The translations under genes were made by a program, and so were the position numbers. 64,000 nt of DNA. It comes from Ochotona curzoniae. Its lineage: Eukaryota > Chordata > Mammalia > Lagomorpha > Ochotonidae. The notes under the pieces are model-generated. The model was not told where the DNA came from. It did no database searches and saw nothing but the letters and a program-made list of their open reading frames with translations. Location of the stretch: positions 15,446,501 to 15,510,500 of the forward strand of contig NW_024466607.1 in assembly GCF_017591425.1 (NCBI RefSeq), in the 5' to 3' direction. Positions 53,666 through 64,000 of the stretch are shown piece by piece (the stretch's first letter is position 1; each line of letters starts with the position of its first letter).

Positions 53666-53824
53666 ACAGAAAAAGAGAATGAGGTTGAACAGCATAGGGT
53701 TCTTACACATTTTAGGCCAATAATTATACAGTTGTGATTGGTCAGTTTAACTGTTAACTTTCAAAAAGAGCAAGTTGGCAGGCTTCTATTGGTGGGTTTG
53801 AAGCAAGCAACTTTAAAAAAAATT

Positions 53825-54490
53825 TATATTTTGGGGAATCTTTACATAGTTAATTAGGGCATAAAGGTTCAAGGGCTACAGGAAAGTGGGTAAGACTATT
53901 ATTTCCACATTGTTTTTTTCATGTATCTGGGGTATCGGGGGAGATAAAGGGAGAAGCCCCACCCTGTCTCCCACCTATCCCAGGTCCCCAATGTGGGGCA
54001 TGCTCGAGGGTCTTGCTCAAGTAGTTTTGATGGTTCAACAGTTATGAATTGCTGCCAGTCTCACCATTCCAAGCAGGAAGAAATCGCTGCAGAGTCCACT
54101 GATTGACACTCCAAGTGAGCCAATTTTTCTTTGATGGAAGGAACTTGCACCTAAATCCAAGAAAGAGCAACTAGAAAAGGATTGATTGTCCCCTCCCCAT
54201 TGACCCAACTATGAACCAGACAAAATATAGGAAGCAATAATGTTCAGACAGTGTGAATTAGGCAACACAAGACAGCGAGCCCTGATGGACGGAAGTACTT
54301 ACAAATTAGAGGTTTCAGATCTGCACCGGGAACTTCCAGAAGGTTCCCTTGGGAACTTCAGTTGAGTAACAACCAGCAAAAACCTGTGAAACCACCCAAA
54401 TCCTGGGAAATAACTTCTCAAAAGAATAAGATACCATAATCTCTAGATCTTCTTAAAGACCAGAACTAGTCTGTTGCCACCAGCCATAGT
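53825..54490 (-). mobile_element. LINE-1 3' end (-)
   Basis: Reverse-complement relative of 1-540 and 27986-28228: TTACATAGTTAATTAGGGCA, GGGCTACAGGAAAGTGGGTA and AGTAGTTTTGATGGTTCAAC. The match to the first copy extends past the G-rich part. No coding part is recognised. Confidence 0.75.
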
Positions 54491-54544
54491 GAAAATCCTC
54501 CCAGCTCAAAGGGCACCAGGCCGAGTCTTTGTAAGAGCAGGTAT

Positions 54545-54860
54545 AGCGGCCTGGCGTGATGCCTCAGTGTCTAAATCCTTGCCTTGTACTTGATGGGATC
54601 CCATATGAGCAATGGTTTGTGTCCCAGCTGCTTCATTTCCATCCAGCTCCATGCTCATGAACCGGGAAAGCAGTAGAGGATGGCACAAAATCTTGAGACC
54701 TTGAATCCACAGGGGAAACCAAAAAGAAGCTCTTGGCTCCTGGCTTCCAATCAGCTTAGCTTCGGCTGTTGCAGCCGCTTGCAGAGTGAACCAGTGAATG
54801 GAAGATCTTTCTGTCTCTTCTTCCCTCTGTAAATCTGACTTTCCAATAATAATCAGACTT
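54545..54860 (+). repeat. CSINE (+)
   Basis: CGGCCTGGCGTGATGCCTCAG head; CTGACTTTCCAATAATAATC tail. Confidence 0.85.
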
Positions 54861-54929
54861 TTTATTTTTTATTTTTTTATTTTTTTATTCTTCACTTATT
54901 CCAATAATAAGTCTTTTTTTTAAAGGCTC

Positions 54930-55260
54930 ATGGGCCTGGCGCTGTGGCCTAGTGGCTAAAGACCGCTCCTTACCTGCTCCAGGATCCCATATGGACACCG
55001 GTTCTAATCCCTGCAGCTCCTATTCCCATCCAACCTGCTTGTGGCCTAGGAAAGCAGTCGAAGACAGCCCAAAACCTTGGAACCCTGCACCTGCCTGGCA
55101 GACCCGGAAGAAGTTCCTGGATTTTGGCTTCAGATTGGCTCAGCTCTGGCCATTGTGGTCACTTAGGAAGTGAATCAGCAGACAGAAGATCTTCCTCTCT
55201 GTCTTTGCTTCTCTCTGTATTTCTGCCTTTCCAATAAAAATAAATCTTTAAAAAAATAAA
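54930..55260 (+). repeat. CSINE (+)
   Basis: GGGCCTGGCGCTGTGGCC head; TTTCCAATAAAAATAAATC tail. Confidence 0.9.
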
Positions 55261-55289
55261 AATGATTAATACTTAAAAAAAAAATAAAC

Positions 55290-55625
55290 TAGGGCCCAGC
55301 GATGTGGCCTAGTTGTTAAAGTACTCGCCTTGAACGCCCCGGGATCCCATATGGGCGCCGGTTCTAATCCCGGCAGCTCCACTTCTCATCCAGCTCCCTG
55401 CTTGTGGCCTGGGAAAGCAGTCGAGGACAGCTTTGAGATCCTGTACCCGTGTGGGAGACCCGGAAGAGGTTCCTGGTTCCCGGCTTCTGATCAGTGCAGC
55501 ACTGGCCATTGCACTCACTTTGGGGGTAAATCATCAGACCGAAGATCTTCCTCTCTATCTCTCCTCCTCTCTGTATATCTGACTTTGCAATAAAAATGAA
55601 TAAATCTTTAAAATAATAATAATAA
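55290..55625 (+). repeat. CSINE (+)
   Basis: GGGCCCAGCGATGTGGCC head; GACTTTGCAATAAAAATGAA tail. Confidence 0.9.
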
Positions 55626-55629
55626 TAAA

Positions 55630-56670
55630 CTAAGAAATAAAAGAAAAAAAACTTTAGGCTTCCTCTGTCTCCCAATTCGACTCTTACTCCATGCTCTGGC
55701 CATCTCAACTGTCCTCTTTGTTGTTCCCAGGGTCACAGATGAATTCCTGCCTTTTGGCTTACTCTCTCTGTTTTGTCATTTCTCAGCCTAAACATATTTG
55801 AATCTGACATCGTATTATATATTTAATGGTATACATGTTGATTAAACTGCACTGTTCAAATTAAATTGAATTCATGCCTTAAATATGAGCACCTGCCATA
55901 ATTTTTACATTTCTTGCAGTTATGATAAAAATGTCAAAGGAACAGTTTGATTATTTTACATAACTCATATTTTACATACCAAATATGATCATTCCAACAG
56001 AAAAATACATGTTTTACGGAATGGATATTTTTTCAGAGTAATCTTTTCAGAGAAAATCTTTGATATAAATGTTGCTTACACATATAACACATTGCAATTT
56101 AGACGAGCCAAATTTACGTTTTCAGTCCTCAAAATGTGCACCCTATAAAACCAAGACTTAATCTGTCTCATTCAAAGCCAAGTTTCCAGCTCCTAGAATA
56201 GGATTTGGCACATAGGTGTACAATTAGAGTTTGTTGAAAGTGAGCGAATGGAGTGGATTTGCATTCCCTGGCATCCTTGCCTGGGACTGGTGCCCAGCCC
56301 AGGAACCCCCAGGATCCCAGTTGCTAGAGAGAATCAAGTCTCTTAATCCGCCATCCTCTGGCAAGTCAGGGTAGGTAGCGCCATCTGCTGGTTGACAACG
56401 AGCTACTGGGCTTTGAGGATCACCTGCTACATCTGTGGCTGGTGAAATCACATTGCCACGAAATCAGTTCCAGGTGTTTGGACTGACTTTGCCCATTGAA
56501 CCTTGGATATTCAAGTTTCCACTGCATTCGAGCCCTTATCTCTTCATATTGCATAATCTTATTTCCTCTTCTCACAAAGACAGCTATCATATCAAGAACC
56601 CCATTACTCTGTCTCCGTCTTTCTGTGTATCTGTTATACCTGACATTCCAATACAAAAAAGCGGCGGGTA
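55630..56670. other. intergenic stretch, no gene seen
   Basis: About 1 kb, AT-rich at 55790-56200, without SINEs apart from a short CSINE tail-like end near 56610-56650. No recognisable product in any frame. Confidence 0.6.
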
Positions 56671-56671
56671 G

Positions 56672-56985
56672 GAGGCCTGGTGTAGTAGCCTAGTGAATAA
56701 AGTCCTAGCCTTGCATGTGCCAGGATCCCATATGGGCACTGGTATCTAATCACAGCAGCTCCACTTCCCATCAACCTCCCTGCCTGTGGCCTGGGAAAGC
56801 AGTCAAGGACAGTCCAAAGCCTTGGGACCCTGCACCCACATGGGAGACCTAGAAGAGGTTCCTGGCTTCAGATTGGTGCAGCTCTGGCTGTTGAGGAAGC
56901 TCGGGGAGTGAATCATCAGATGGAAGATCTTCCTCTCTGTCTCTCCTTTCTGTATATCTGACTTTCCAATTTAAAAATCCCATCA
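56672..56985 (+). repeat. CSINE (+)
   Basis: AGGCCTGGTGTAGTAGCCTAG head; CTGACTTTCCAATTTAAAAA tail. Confidence 0.88.
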
Positions 56986-56989
56986 ATGG

Positions 56990-57275
56990 TGCTTGTTGTG
57001 ACACAGGTAAAATTGCTGCCTGGAACACCTGAATATCATATTAGAGTCCTGGGTTGTGATCTTGAACCTCTGCTTCTGCCCAGCTTATTGCTAAGGCAGT
57101 TTGTGAGGTAGCAGATGATGGCCCAAGTCCTTAGGCTCCTGTGACCCACTAAGGGGTGGCCCTTGCTCCTAACCTCAGTCTAGCCAAAAACCAGCTATTG
57201 TAAACATTTAGATAAGGAACCAACAAGTGAAAAGTATCAGTTTGTCTCTATATCACTGTCTCATATAAAAATATA
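56990..57275 (+). repeat. CSINE (+), old copy
   Basis: TGGTGCTTGTTGTGACACAGG head and GATGGCCCAAGTCCTTAGGC body. Confidence 0.55.
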
Positions 57276-57282
57276 TAAGGTA

Positions 57283-57600
57283 CAGGCCCAGCGAGATAGC
57301 CTAGTAACAAAATCCTTGCCTTGCATGTGCCGGGATCCCATATGGATGCTAGTTTGTGTCCTGGCTGCTCCACTTCCCATCCTGCCTGTGGCCTGGGAAA
57401 GCAATAGACAATGGCTAAAAGCAGTGGGATCTTGCACCCAGGTGGGAAACCCAGAGCTCTTAGCTCCTGGCTTCAGATTGGCTCGTTTCCAGCTGTTGCG
57501 GCCACTTGAGGAGTGACTCAGACACACGAAAAACCTCTTTTTCTATATCTCCTTCTCTCTGTAAATCTATCTTTTCAATAAAAAAATTAATAAACAAATA
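57283..57600 (+). repeat. CSINE (+)
   Basis: GGCCCAGCGAGATAGCCTAG head; TCTTTTCAATAAAAAAATT tail. Confidence 0.85.
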
Positions 57601-57604
57601 AGTA

Positions 57605-57858
57605 ATGTGCCAGCGATGGCGCAACATGCTAATCCCGCACTTGCAAGCACTGACATCCAACTTCTGATCTAGCTGTCTGCAGATGACCTGGGAAAACAGC
57701 AGAGAATGGCTCAAGTTCTTGGAACTCTGTGTCCAGCTGGCAGACCCAGAACAAGCTTCTGGTTCCTGGCCTCAGATTGATTCAGCTCCAGCTGTTAGGG
57801 CCATTTGGGTAGTGAACTAGAATAAACAAGATTCTGCTCTCTCTCTGAATAAAATCTG
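57605..57858 (+). repeat. CSINE (+), old copy
   Basis: GTGCCAGCGATGGCGCAACATG head and CCTGGGAAAACAGCAGAGAATGG body. Confidence 0.65.
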
Positions 57859-57861
57859 CTT

Positions 57862-58195
57862 TTTTAAAAAATTTATTTATTTTTATTACAAAGTCAGATA
57901 TACAGAGAGGAAGAGAGACAGAGAGGAAGATCCTCCGTCCGATGATTCACTCCCCAAATGAGCACAACGGCCGATGCTATGCTGATCCGAAGCTAGGATC
58001 CAGGAACTTCTTATGGGTCTCCCACATGGGTGCGTGCAGGGTCCCAAGGCTTTGGGTCATCCTCAACTGCTTTCCCAGGCCACAAGCAGGGAGCTGGATG
58101 GGAAGTGGAGCTGCCGGGATTAGAACTGGCACCCATATGGGATCCCGGCGTGTTCAAAGTGAGGACCCTAGCCGCTAGGCCATCGCACCAGGCCA
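57862..58195 (-). repeat. CSINE (-)
   Basis: AAAAATTTATTTATTTTTATT tail side and GCCATCGCACCAGGCC head side. Confidence 0.9.
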
Positions 58196-58199
58196 TGGA

Positions 58200-58410
58200 T
58201 ACTCTTCTGATCCAGCTCTGCTAATGTAACTTGGGAACCATAGATGATGGCCAAAGTGCTTGGGTCCTTGCCACCCATTCAGGAGATGGGATTCTGTCTC
58301 CAGGCTTCAGCCTGGCCTAGGCCTGCCCCTTGTAGGGCATCTGGGGAGTGAAGTGGCAGATGAGGACATTTGTTTCTCTCTTGCTCTTCTTTTCAAGTAA
58401 AAAATAGATA
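58200..58410 (+). repeat. CSINE (+), 5'-truncated old copy
   Basis: CTGATCCAGCTCTGCTAATG and GGGCATCTGGGGAGTGAAGTG; ends TTTTCAAGTAAAAAATAG. Confidence 0.55.
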
Positions 58411-59958
58411 CAAACATTACACTTTTCAATATTTATCCCCAAACTCGTCTGGTTAGGCAGGAAGTAGAGGAAGAGCCAATAGTATCCAGAGTCCTAGGAG
58501 GTCCATTGTGAATGGGACAGCCCACAACTGTCTTTCTCACTGTCATCATTTATTTGGTTGTTTATAAAGGTTGGTTCAAAGTAGCTTCAAGGAGGTGGTT
58601 AGGGGGCTTTCCTAATCCAAGCCCTCAGACTCTAGAGGGCAGTGAAAGTCCAGATGGCCAGGAGCAGGCCCAAGCCTCACAGAGCCAGGAATTGTTCTGG
58701 GTTTTGGCACACAGTCAGGGCTGCAAGGCTGCAAATAAGCATGGCAGAGCTTTCGGGAACTCTTAAACCTCTGACAAGAAAGAATGTGTAGGAAAATGTT
58801 TTCCTTGGGAACTTGTCCATAGCTGTTTAGATAGCAGAGGTCTGTAAGGCTGGGGACCTTGCCTCAGGTCATGCAATCCGTGGTGTTCCCAGTCTCCAAC
58901 TCCAGACAGGCCTGCGTGGCTTTTCCCACTGTTGGCTTCCAGCCCTACAGTCTCCCTGGGGCTTGCCATGAAGCACTCAGCCACCCTGTTCAGGACTCTG
59001 TATCCAATCCCAAAGAAGGGCAGGAAGCAGATTTTTTCCAGTCCGTGGCTAGGAGAGCTGGGGGCCTTGGAGCAGTTTCCTGCAGCTGCTGGGAACAGGA
59101 AGCGTAGGAATGCTCATGCACTCTGTCTTTCCTGGGATCCACATCCTGCAACTGAAGTCACTCCATTCCACTCCAGGCCCAGCTCTGGGCCTCCCCGTAG
59201 GCACACTTTATCCCCCTGACGAAAGGAATCCCTAATGAGATGACTTTACTGTGGGGGAATGCAGGACCCAGCTGGTGATCTTGTCAGTTCTCCTGGCCCC
59301 CACACCAAGATCCTTCCGCTTAGAGTCAGGCAAGTCCCAGCAAAGTCTAGGACGTTTAGTTGAGGCCTGCTTGGGTAGTCACCTTTGCTCCATTCCTGTC
59401 CATCTAGCCAGGTCTGAACATGCCCTACTGTTAGTGAACCCCTCTTGGGAATTCACCAAGGCAGCAGAAAGCTTAGCCACTGCTTCTGCAAGAACCACTG
59501 TGGTACCTCCTCTGAAGGTTGTCTCTGCACCCTGGGCCTCCTCGCAGCTTCCTTCTCCCTGTGTGCAGCTTCCCCCACCCAGCCACAACTAAAACACATG
59601 CTGCTCAGCTGTCCCAGCTGTGACTTCTGGTTTTGTTTTTGTTTTTATTTATTTGATTTTTTTTGCTAAGATTTATTTATCGAAGAATTCAGGGGACTTT
59701 CAAGGTTACCAGTATTCATTGTCTCTGTATGCAGTAAAATTTTATGGCCCAGTTCTAGTGAAATAGGAGAATTCACAAGTTACTCAAAATGTTTTTGTTT
59801 TTTCTCCTTGGACATAAATGCTGATGCTGTTACGTTTTTGTTTTTATTATGACTTAACTTTATGCTGTTAAACTTTAGAATGTATCTTAATCTTTCACTG
59901 ATTTTGCCCTCCTGCTCCTAAGTACACAAATTTCTGACAATACTACATGGTTAATTTT
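58411..59958. other. intergenic stretch, no gene seen
   Basis: About 1.5 kb without SINEs. The 58.5-59.6 kb part has moderate GC and open frames up to about 113 codons (59251-59592), none of which I recognise or can support with splice or start context. A possible MIR-like piece lies near 58840-58890 (GGGACCTTGCCTCAGGTCATG). Confidence 0.5.
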
Positions 59959-59964
59959 TAGAAA

Positions 59965-60310
59965 AAAATTTTAAAAAGATATATTTTATTTTTGTTGGAA
60001 AGTCAGATATACATAGACGAGGAGAGACAGAGAGGAAGTTTTTCTGTCCATTGATTATTCACTCCCTGAGTGGCCCCAACGGCTGGAGTTGAGCTGATCT
60101 GAAGCCAGGAGCCAGGAGCTTCTTCTGGGTCTCCCATGTTGGTGCAGGGTCCCAAGCCTTTGGCTTGTCCTTGACTGCTTTCCCAGGTGACAAGCGGGGG
60201 GGCTGGGTGGGAAGCTGGGCTGGTGGGATTAGAACCGGTGCCCATATGGGTTTCTGGTCCATGCAAGGTGAGGACCGTAGCCGCTAGGCTATTACACTGC
60301 ACCAGGCCCT
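59965..60310 (-). repeat. CSINE (-)
   Basis: TTAAAAAGATATATTTTATTTT tail side and ATTACACTGCACCAGGCCC head side. Confidence 0.9.
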
Positions 60311-60615
60311 AATTTTTGGAAAACTTAATGTTGGAGTAATTCAAGTTTGTAATTTAAGATAATCAGTTCACTTTGATTCTTTAAGTTTTCACAATTTCCT
60401 TTTCCACAGATAATTATGGAGAAAGATAATTATCAATTACCTAATAGTAAACATGCTGTCCTCTGAAGAGATAACTGTGTGTGTTTTCATGTCTATGAAC
60501 TTGAGTTGCTTGTATGCAGTTACATGTATGATAATGGAGTAATGTTCAAGATTCGTATCTACATCATTATCATACGGATGCATATTTATTAATAAAGTCA
60601 TTACTTTAAAACAAA
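60311..60615. other. intergenic stretch, no gene seen
   Basis: AT-rich sequence ending AATAAAGTCATTACTTTAAA. It looks like an old 3' end of some transcript or element, but I cannot name it. Confidence 0.4.
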
Positions 60616-60619
60616 ACAG

Positions 60620-60780
60620 GTCTTGTGCCGTCCTTGACTGCTTCGCCAGGCTACATGCAGGGAGCTGGATGGGAAGTGGGGTCCACCTGGATTAGAACTG
60701 ATGCCCATATGGGATCCTGGCACATGCCACTAGGTGTCGCTACCACTAGTCCACTAGCTAGGCCACCAGGCCCAAAATAA
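60620..60780 (-). repeat. CSINE (-), head half only
   Basis: Reversed body GACTGCTTCGCCAGGCTACA to the reversed head GCCACCAGGCCC. Confidence 0.8.
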
Positions 60781-60784
60781 ATAA

Positions 60785-61040
60785 ATCTTTTTTTTTTTTT
60801 TGAAGATTTATTTATTTTTATTTCAAAGTCAGATATACAGAGAGGAGGAGAGACAGAGAGGAAGATCTTTCAACCGATGGTTTACTCCCCAAATGACTGC
60901 AATGGCCAGAGCTGAGCTGATTCAAAGCCAGGAGCCTGGAGCCTCTTCTGGGTCTCCCACATGGCTACAGGGTCCCAAGGCCTTGAGGACTTTCCTCTCT
61001 GTCTCCGTGTGGGTCTGCCTTTCAAATAATTGAATAAAGA
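60785..61040 (-). repeat. CSINE (-), tail half plus rearranged (+) tail
   Basis: TTTTGAAGATTTATTTATTT to GGTCCCAAGGCCTTGAGGAC is minus-strand. From about 60985, CTTTCCTCTCTGTCTCC onward is plus-strand tail-like. Confidence 0.75.
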
Positions 61041-62734
61041 TTTGCCAAACAGACAATCATAAAATAAAACCAGAGGAAAGGATGGGACCAGGAAGGCAGG
61101 TAGGGGCAAAATGAGAGTTCCTTGTTCCTCTTGCAGCTGGAAACCTGGAGGAAGCCTGACTATGGAGGGAGGACCTCAGTGGAGTTTGGGTTTCGATGTG
61201 GGCTCTGGGTGGCTGACCCAGTGGCTGGTCAGCAGGGTGCTCAGGGCCAAATCCAGCAGAGGACAGGTCTTGTCCGTCCCCCCCCCTTCTCTGCAGGTCA
61301 CCGTCCTGTCATGGGGAAAAAGTGTTTAGAAAACCAATGTCCCAGAAGACAAGAGGGCAGGCGAGGTAGAGATTGGTATCTCCCTGCAGGGCTGCCAGGA
61401 GACAGGGCAAGACCTTGGTCTTGAGGGGCCTGGGAGCAACAGCAGCTGTTCTTTTGGCAAGCGATGTGGGCAGCCCCCGGCCGTGGTAGCTTGTGGGATT
61501 TCAAGCCAAGGACATTGGAAAGGCAGGGCTGTGAGTGGGTCAGCAGAGCCATCTAGGCAGGGGAGGGAGGATGTCCTGGCAGATCAGGCGGTGGTTGTGG
61601 TGGTGGGGGCAGTGTCACTCTTGGATAGATACAGCTGTCTGGGAACAGCTGCAAGGCAGAGGGAGGGAGGCTGGGGGTGGCGGCAGCAGGTGAGGGGGCC
61701 GTGGGAACAGAAAACCAGTGAGGGTAGAAGGGCACTGGGGGAGGTGACCAGGGGGATTTCTTGGAGGAAACTATGATAGAGGCATCTATAGTCCTGGATC
61801 TCTGTTCAGATAATTTGGAATTTCTCCAGAAAGGAAAGGCTAGCATGGGGGTTTGGGAAGGAACCAACTGCTCTCCTTTTTCTTGGATTGCCCTGGAGAC
61901 CATCCTCCTCCATGTGGCCACTCTGACTAGCTTAGAAACCCATCCCACATGCTCTCCCACCCTTGGGTTGCCTTTCTGTGCTCTGTTCCTTATCCATCCT
62001 GTGTCCTGGCCCTTCTGGGTAGGAAAGAAAACAGAATCCAGAATTCCTCGTAGCCCTCTGCGAAGCTCTGCTCCACAAGTGTGAAGGGAAAAGAGAGAGA
62101 AAAATGTTTGCTCAAGGTTCCAATCAGCCAGACACAGGCATTAGGGGTTCCCTGTCTGTATAACCAACCCTTGGGGCCTCAACCCCAGGCCCACTGGTAA
62201 TCCTGGGTTTTGCCTTGTGTGAGTCATTTGCTTCTTACAAAGGAGTCTGGTCTTAGGGTTGCAGGGCAGCAAGTGTGCATTCCCACTTTTCTGTCTACCC
62301 CAACACAGGGATCAGAGCTGCTGCCTGAGAGGCAATCATGAAGGGTCCCAGGTGGCGGAGGGAGTATGGGCAGGTCCAGAGCAGAGCGAGGCAGGGGGTC
62401 AGCTGAGGCTAGCTTTTCTGCTTGGCATCCTCCCAGTGGGAGTAGAACAGCTGCTTGGCCTGGCTTTGAGGCCCAGGAACCCCTGGCAGAGAATCCTTCC
62501 TCTCTCACCCAGTCCCCACCTTCATGTTATACCAGCGGCCACAGTCCCTCACTGCCCTGGGACATGGCCATGATGAAATCTGTCTTTTCATCTTTTTTTG
62601 GGGAAAATTCTTCATCCACTATGAAAGGGGCTTTGTATGGTCCTGGGGACAAGTCAAGGGCTCTGTAAGACAGCCACCCCCATACCCACTCCTACCACCC
62701 TGGATTCAAGCTGAGGTCTTTCCCTCCTTCTTTG
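61041..62734. other. SINE-free intergenic block, no gene seen
   Basis: About 1.7 kb of moderately GC-rich sequence, the longest SINE-free part right of NICN1. Open frames on both strands (for example 61553-61960 minus) are proline-rich and composition driven. It includes a C run at 61279-61285. DAG1 is expected further right, so a distal regulatory role is possible but unproven. Confidence 0.5.
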
Positions 62735-63085
62735 ATTGATTGATTTATTTAGATTTATTTTAAATGAAAGACAAAAATGACACATAGGGAGAGACAAAGA
62801 GGGTGAGTAATACAGATCTTCCATAAGCTGGTTCAGTCTCCAAATGGTCACAGCAGCCAGGGATGGGTCAGACCAGAGCCAGGAGCCAGAAATTTTTGCA
62901 TCTGTTGCACAGGTGGCAGGGGGAGCAGCACTTGGGTCAGCTTCTGCTGCCTTCTCAGATGTATTAGCGGGAAACTACATGGGAAGCAGAATAATCAAGA
63001 CTCAAACTTGCATTCTGATACAGAATGCTAGCCAGAATCATAAGTAGCAGCTTAACTTGCTGGACCACCACTACAGCCACAACAG
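62735..63085 (-). repeat. CSINE (-), old copy
   Basis: ATTTATTTAGATTTATTTTAAA tail side and AACTTGCTGGACCACCAC head side. Confidence 0.6.
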
Positions 63086-64000
63086 CCCCTCCTTCTTATA
63101 AGGGCCTGTCCTGAGTCTAGCCCCACGTTCTTTTCATTTCAGGCCTTTGTGGTCCCTAGTGTATCTTTGCCAGCTCAAATACAGTGAGCCCATCTGAGGG
63201 AAATAGCCCCTGCTTTGGGGGCCACACTCATTCCTAGGTGACCCCAGCCAGGACTCTGGGACATTCAAAAGGCCAGCAACCTGGGTGGTAAGTAGGAAGA
63301 AGATGGGAGGGAGCAGCTGGCAGGAAGCGGAAGCCTTACACCTGCTAGGTCACAAAACACTTGTCTTCTTCAGCCGGCTGGGGGATGCCCTGGAATCTCT
63401 CTGGGGGCAGGACCTTACCCCCACCTCCAACTCTCCCAAACTGTCCGCAGTCTGCACATTGGCCCAGTCCTTTCCCCAGGCAGGACAGTTGGGTCTGGTG
63501 CCTCCCCTAGATGGCTGTGCAGGTTCCCCCCTCCCCAAGTCCTTACTTGTGGGCACTTAGCAGCAGTTGTCCAAACCCAGGGGAGCCCTTCCTCCCACCA
63601 CAGGGGTGCCGCTTCCTCCCTTCCCCTTTCTCCCCTCCCTTCTTCCCCTCCTCCTTTCTCCCCCTCCGCACAGGCTGGAAGCAGAGGAGCAGCCTCTCCA
63701 CATTCCAGCCCAGGTGGAGGCAGGGAAAAATGAGAAAGTTTTTCTCCAAATGCGTGCTCTGACTTGACTTCTAAGGCGCCTGGTGCCCCTCCCAACAAGA
63801 CCTCCACCTCGGCTCCCATCCCAGTCTGCTCCCTCCGCCCCTCTATCTTTGCTCCCTCTTTTCCCACCTCCCAGAGGAAGGGAGGCTGAAGATTGCTGTC
63901 CAACTGCTGCCCCTTCACCCCTCACCCCACCACATTCCTGGCAGCTGGCCTGAGGGCACCTTCCCCTCTCTTCTCCTCCTAGGCCCCACCTTTCTGCTTC
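63086..64000. other. intergenic stretch with polypyrimidine tract, no gene seen
   Basis: GC-rich, SINE-free sequence to the window edge. Long open frames on both strands, 63415-63918 minus among them, follow from the pyrimidine bias. Confidence 0.5.
63611..63669 (+). repeat. polypyrimidine tract
   Basis: About 59 bases of almost pure C/T with repeated CCCCT and CCTCC units. Confidence 0.85.

Noticed and set aside
59251..59592. 113-codon plus-strand frame in the intergenic region
   Set aside because: No recognisable domain, no splice or promoter context, and the opposite strand is also open (59379-59588).
63415..63918. 167-codon minus-strand frame at the right edge
   Set aside because: Its length follows from the C/T-rich bias of the plus strand. 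The peptide is Gly/Glu-rich and low in complexity, with no family match I know.
52600..64000. First exon of DAG1, the next gene in this syntenic block
   Set aside because: No dystroglycan-coding sequence or CpG-island first exon is recognisable. In human the gap to DAG1 is much longer than the 11 kb seen here.

Overview
The window is nuclear DNA of a placental mammal and carries no microbial features. It matches the conserved block RHOA – TCTA – AMT – NICN1 (human 3p21.31), with RHOA, AMT and NICN1 on the minus strand and TCTA on the plus strand. Exons join in frame at GT..AG borders, and the translations closely match the known mammalian proteins. Most of the remaining sequence is a tRNA-derived SINE whose body reads GGCCTGGGAAAGCAGT with an AATAAATCTTT tail. 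This is the lagomorph C-repeat (CSINE). Its consensus differs from the rabbit form I know, so I infer a pika (Ochotona); the species is an inference, the order Lagomorpha is well supported.

Layout. 1-6164: 3' part of RHOA in the window (intron 3, coding exon 3, intron 2, coding exon 2). Codons 93-193 and the 3'UTR lie beyond the left edge. 6165-37291: the ~31 kb RHOA intron 1, packed with dozens of CSINEs in both orientations, two L1 3' ends and an old MIR; a third L1 3' end lies at the left edge in intron 3. 37292-37425: non-coding RHOA exon 1 inside a CpG island. 37426-37926: a head-to-head promoter shared with TCTA, holding GC boxes, CCAAT, TATA and NRF1-type sites. 37927-39177: TCTA, three exons, 106 codons. 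TCTA and AMT end tail to tail near 40.4-40.75 kb. 41438-46657: AMT, nine exons, 404 codons, with nested SINEs in intron 6. 48712-52337: NICN1, six exons, 213 codons. 52.6-64 kb: intergenic, with more SINEs, a minus-strand L1 3' end and two SINE-poor blocks. DAG1 is the expected next gene, but I see no exon of it.

The genes are neighbours by ancient synteny rather than by pathway: RHOA is a Rho GTPase that controls actin, TCTA is a small membrane protein, AMT is the T-protein of the mitochondrial glycine cleavage system, and NICN1 is a subunit of the tubulin polyglutamylase complex. I found no previously undescribed biological system. The second-look items are insertion history, promoter architecture, a 27-base C run and two unexplained open stretches.
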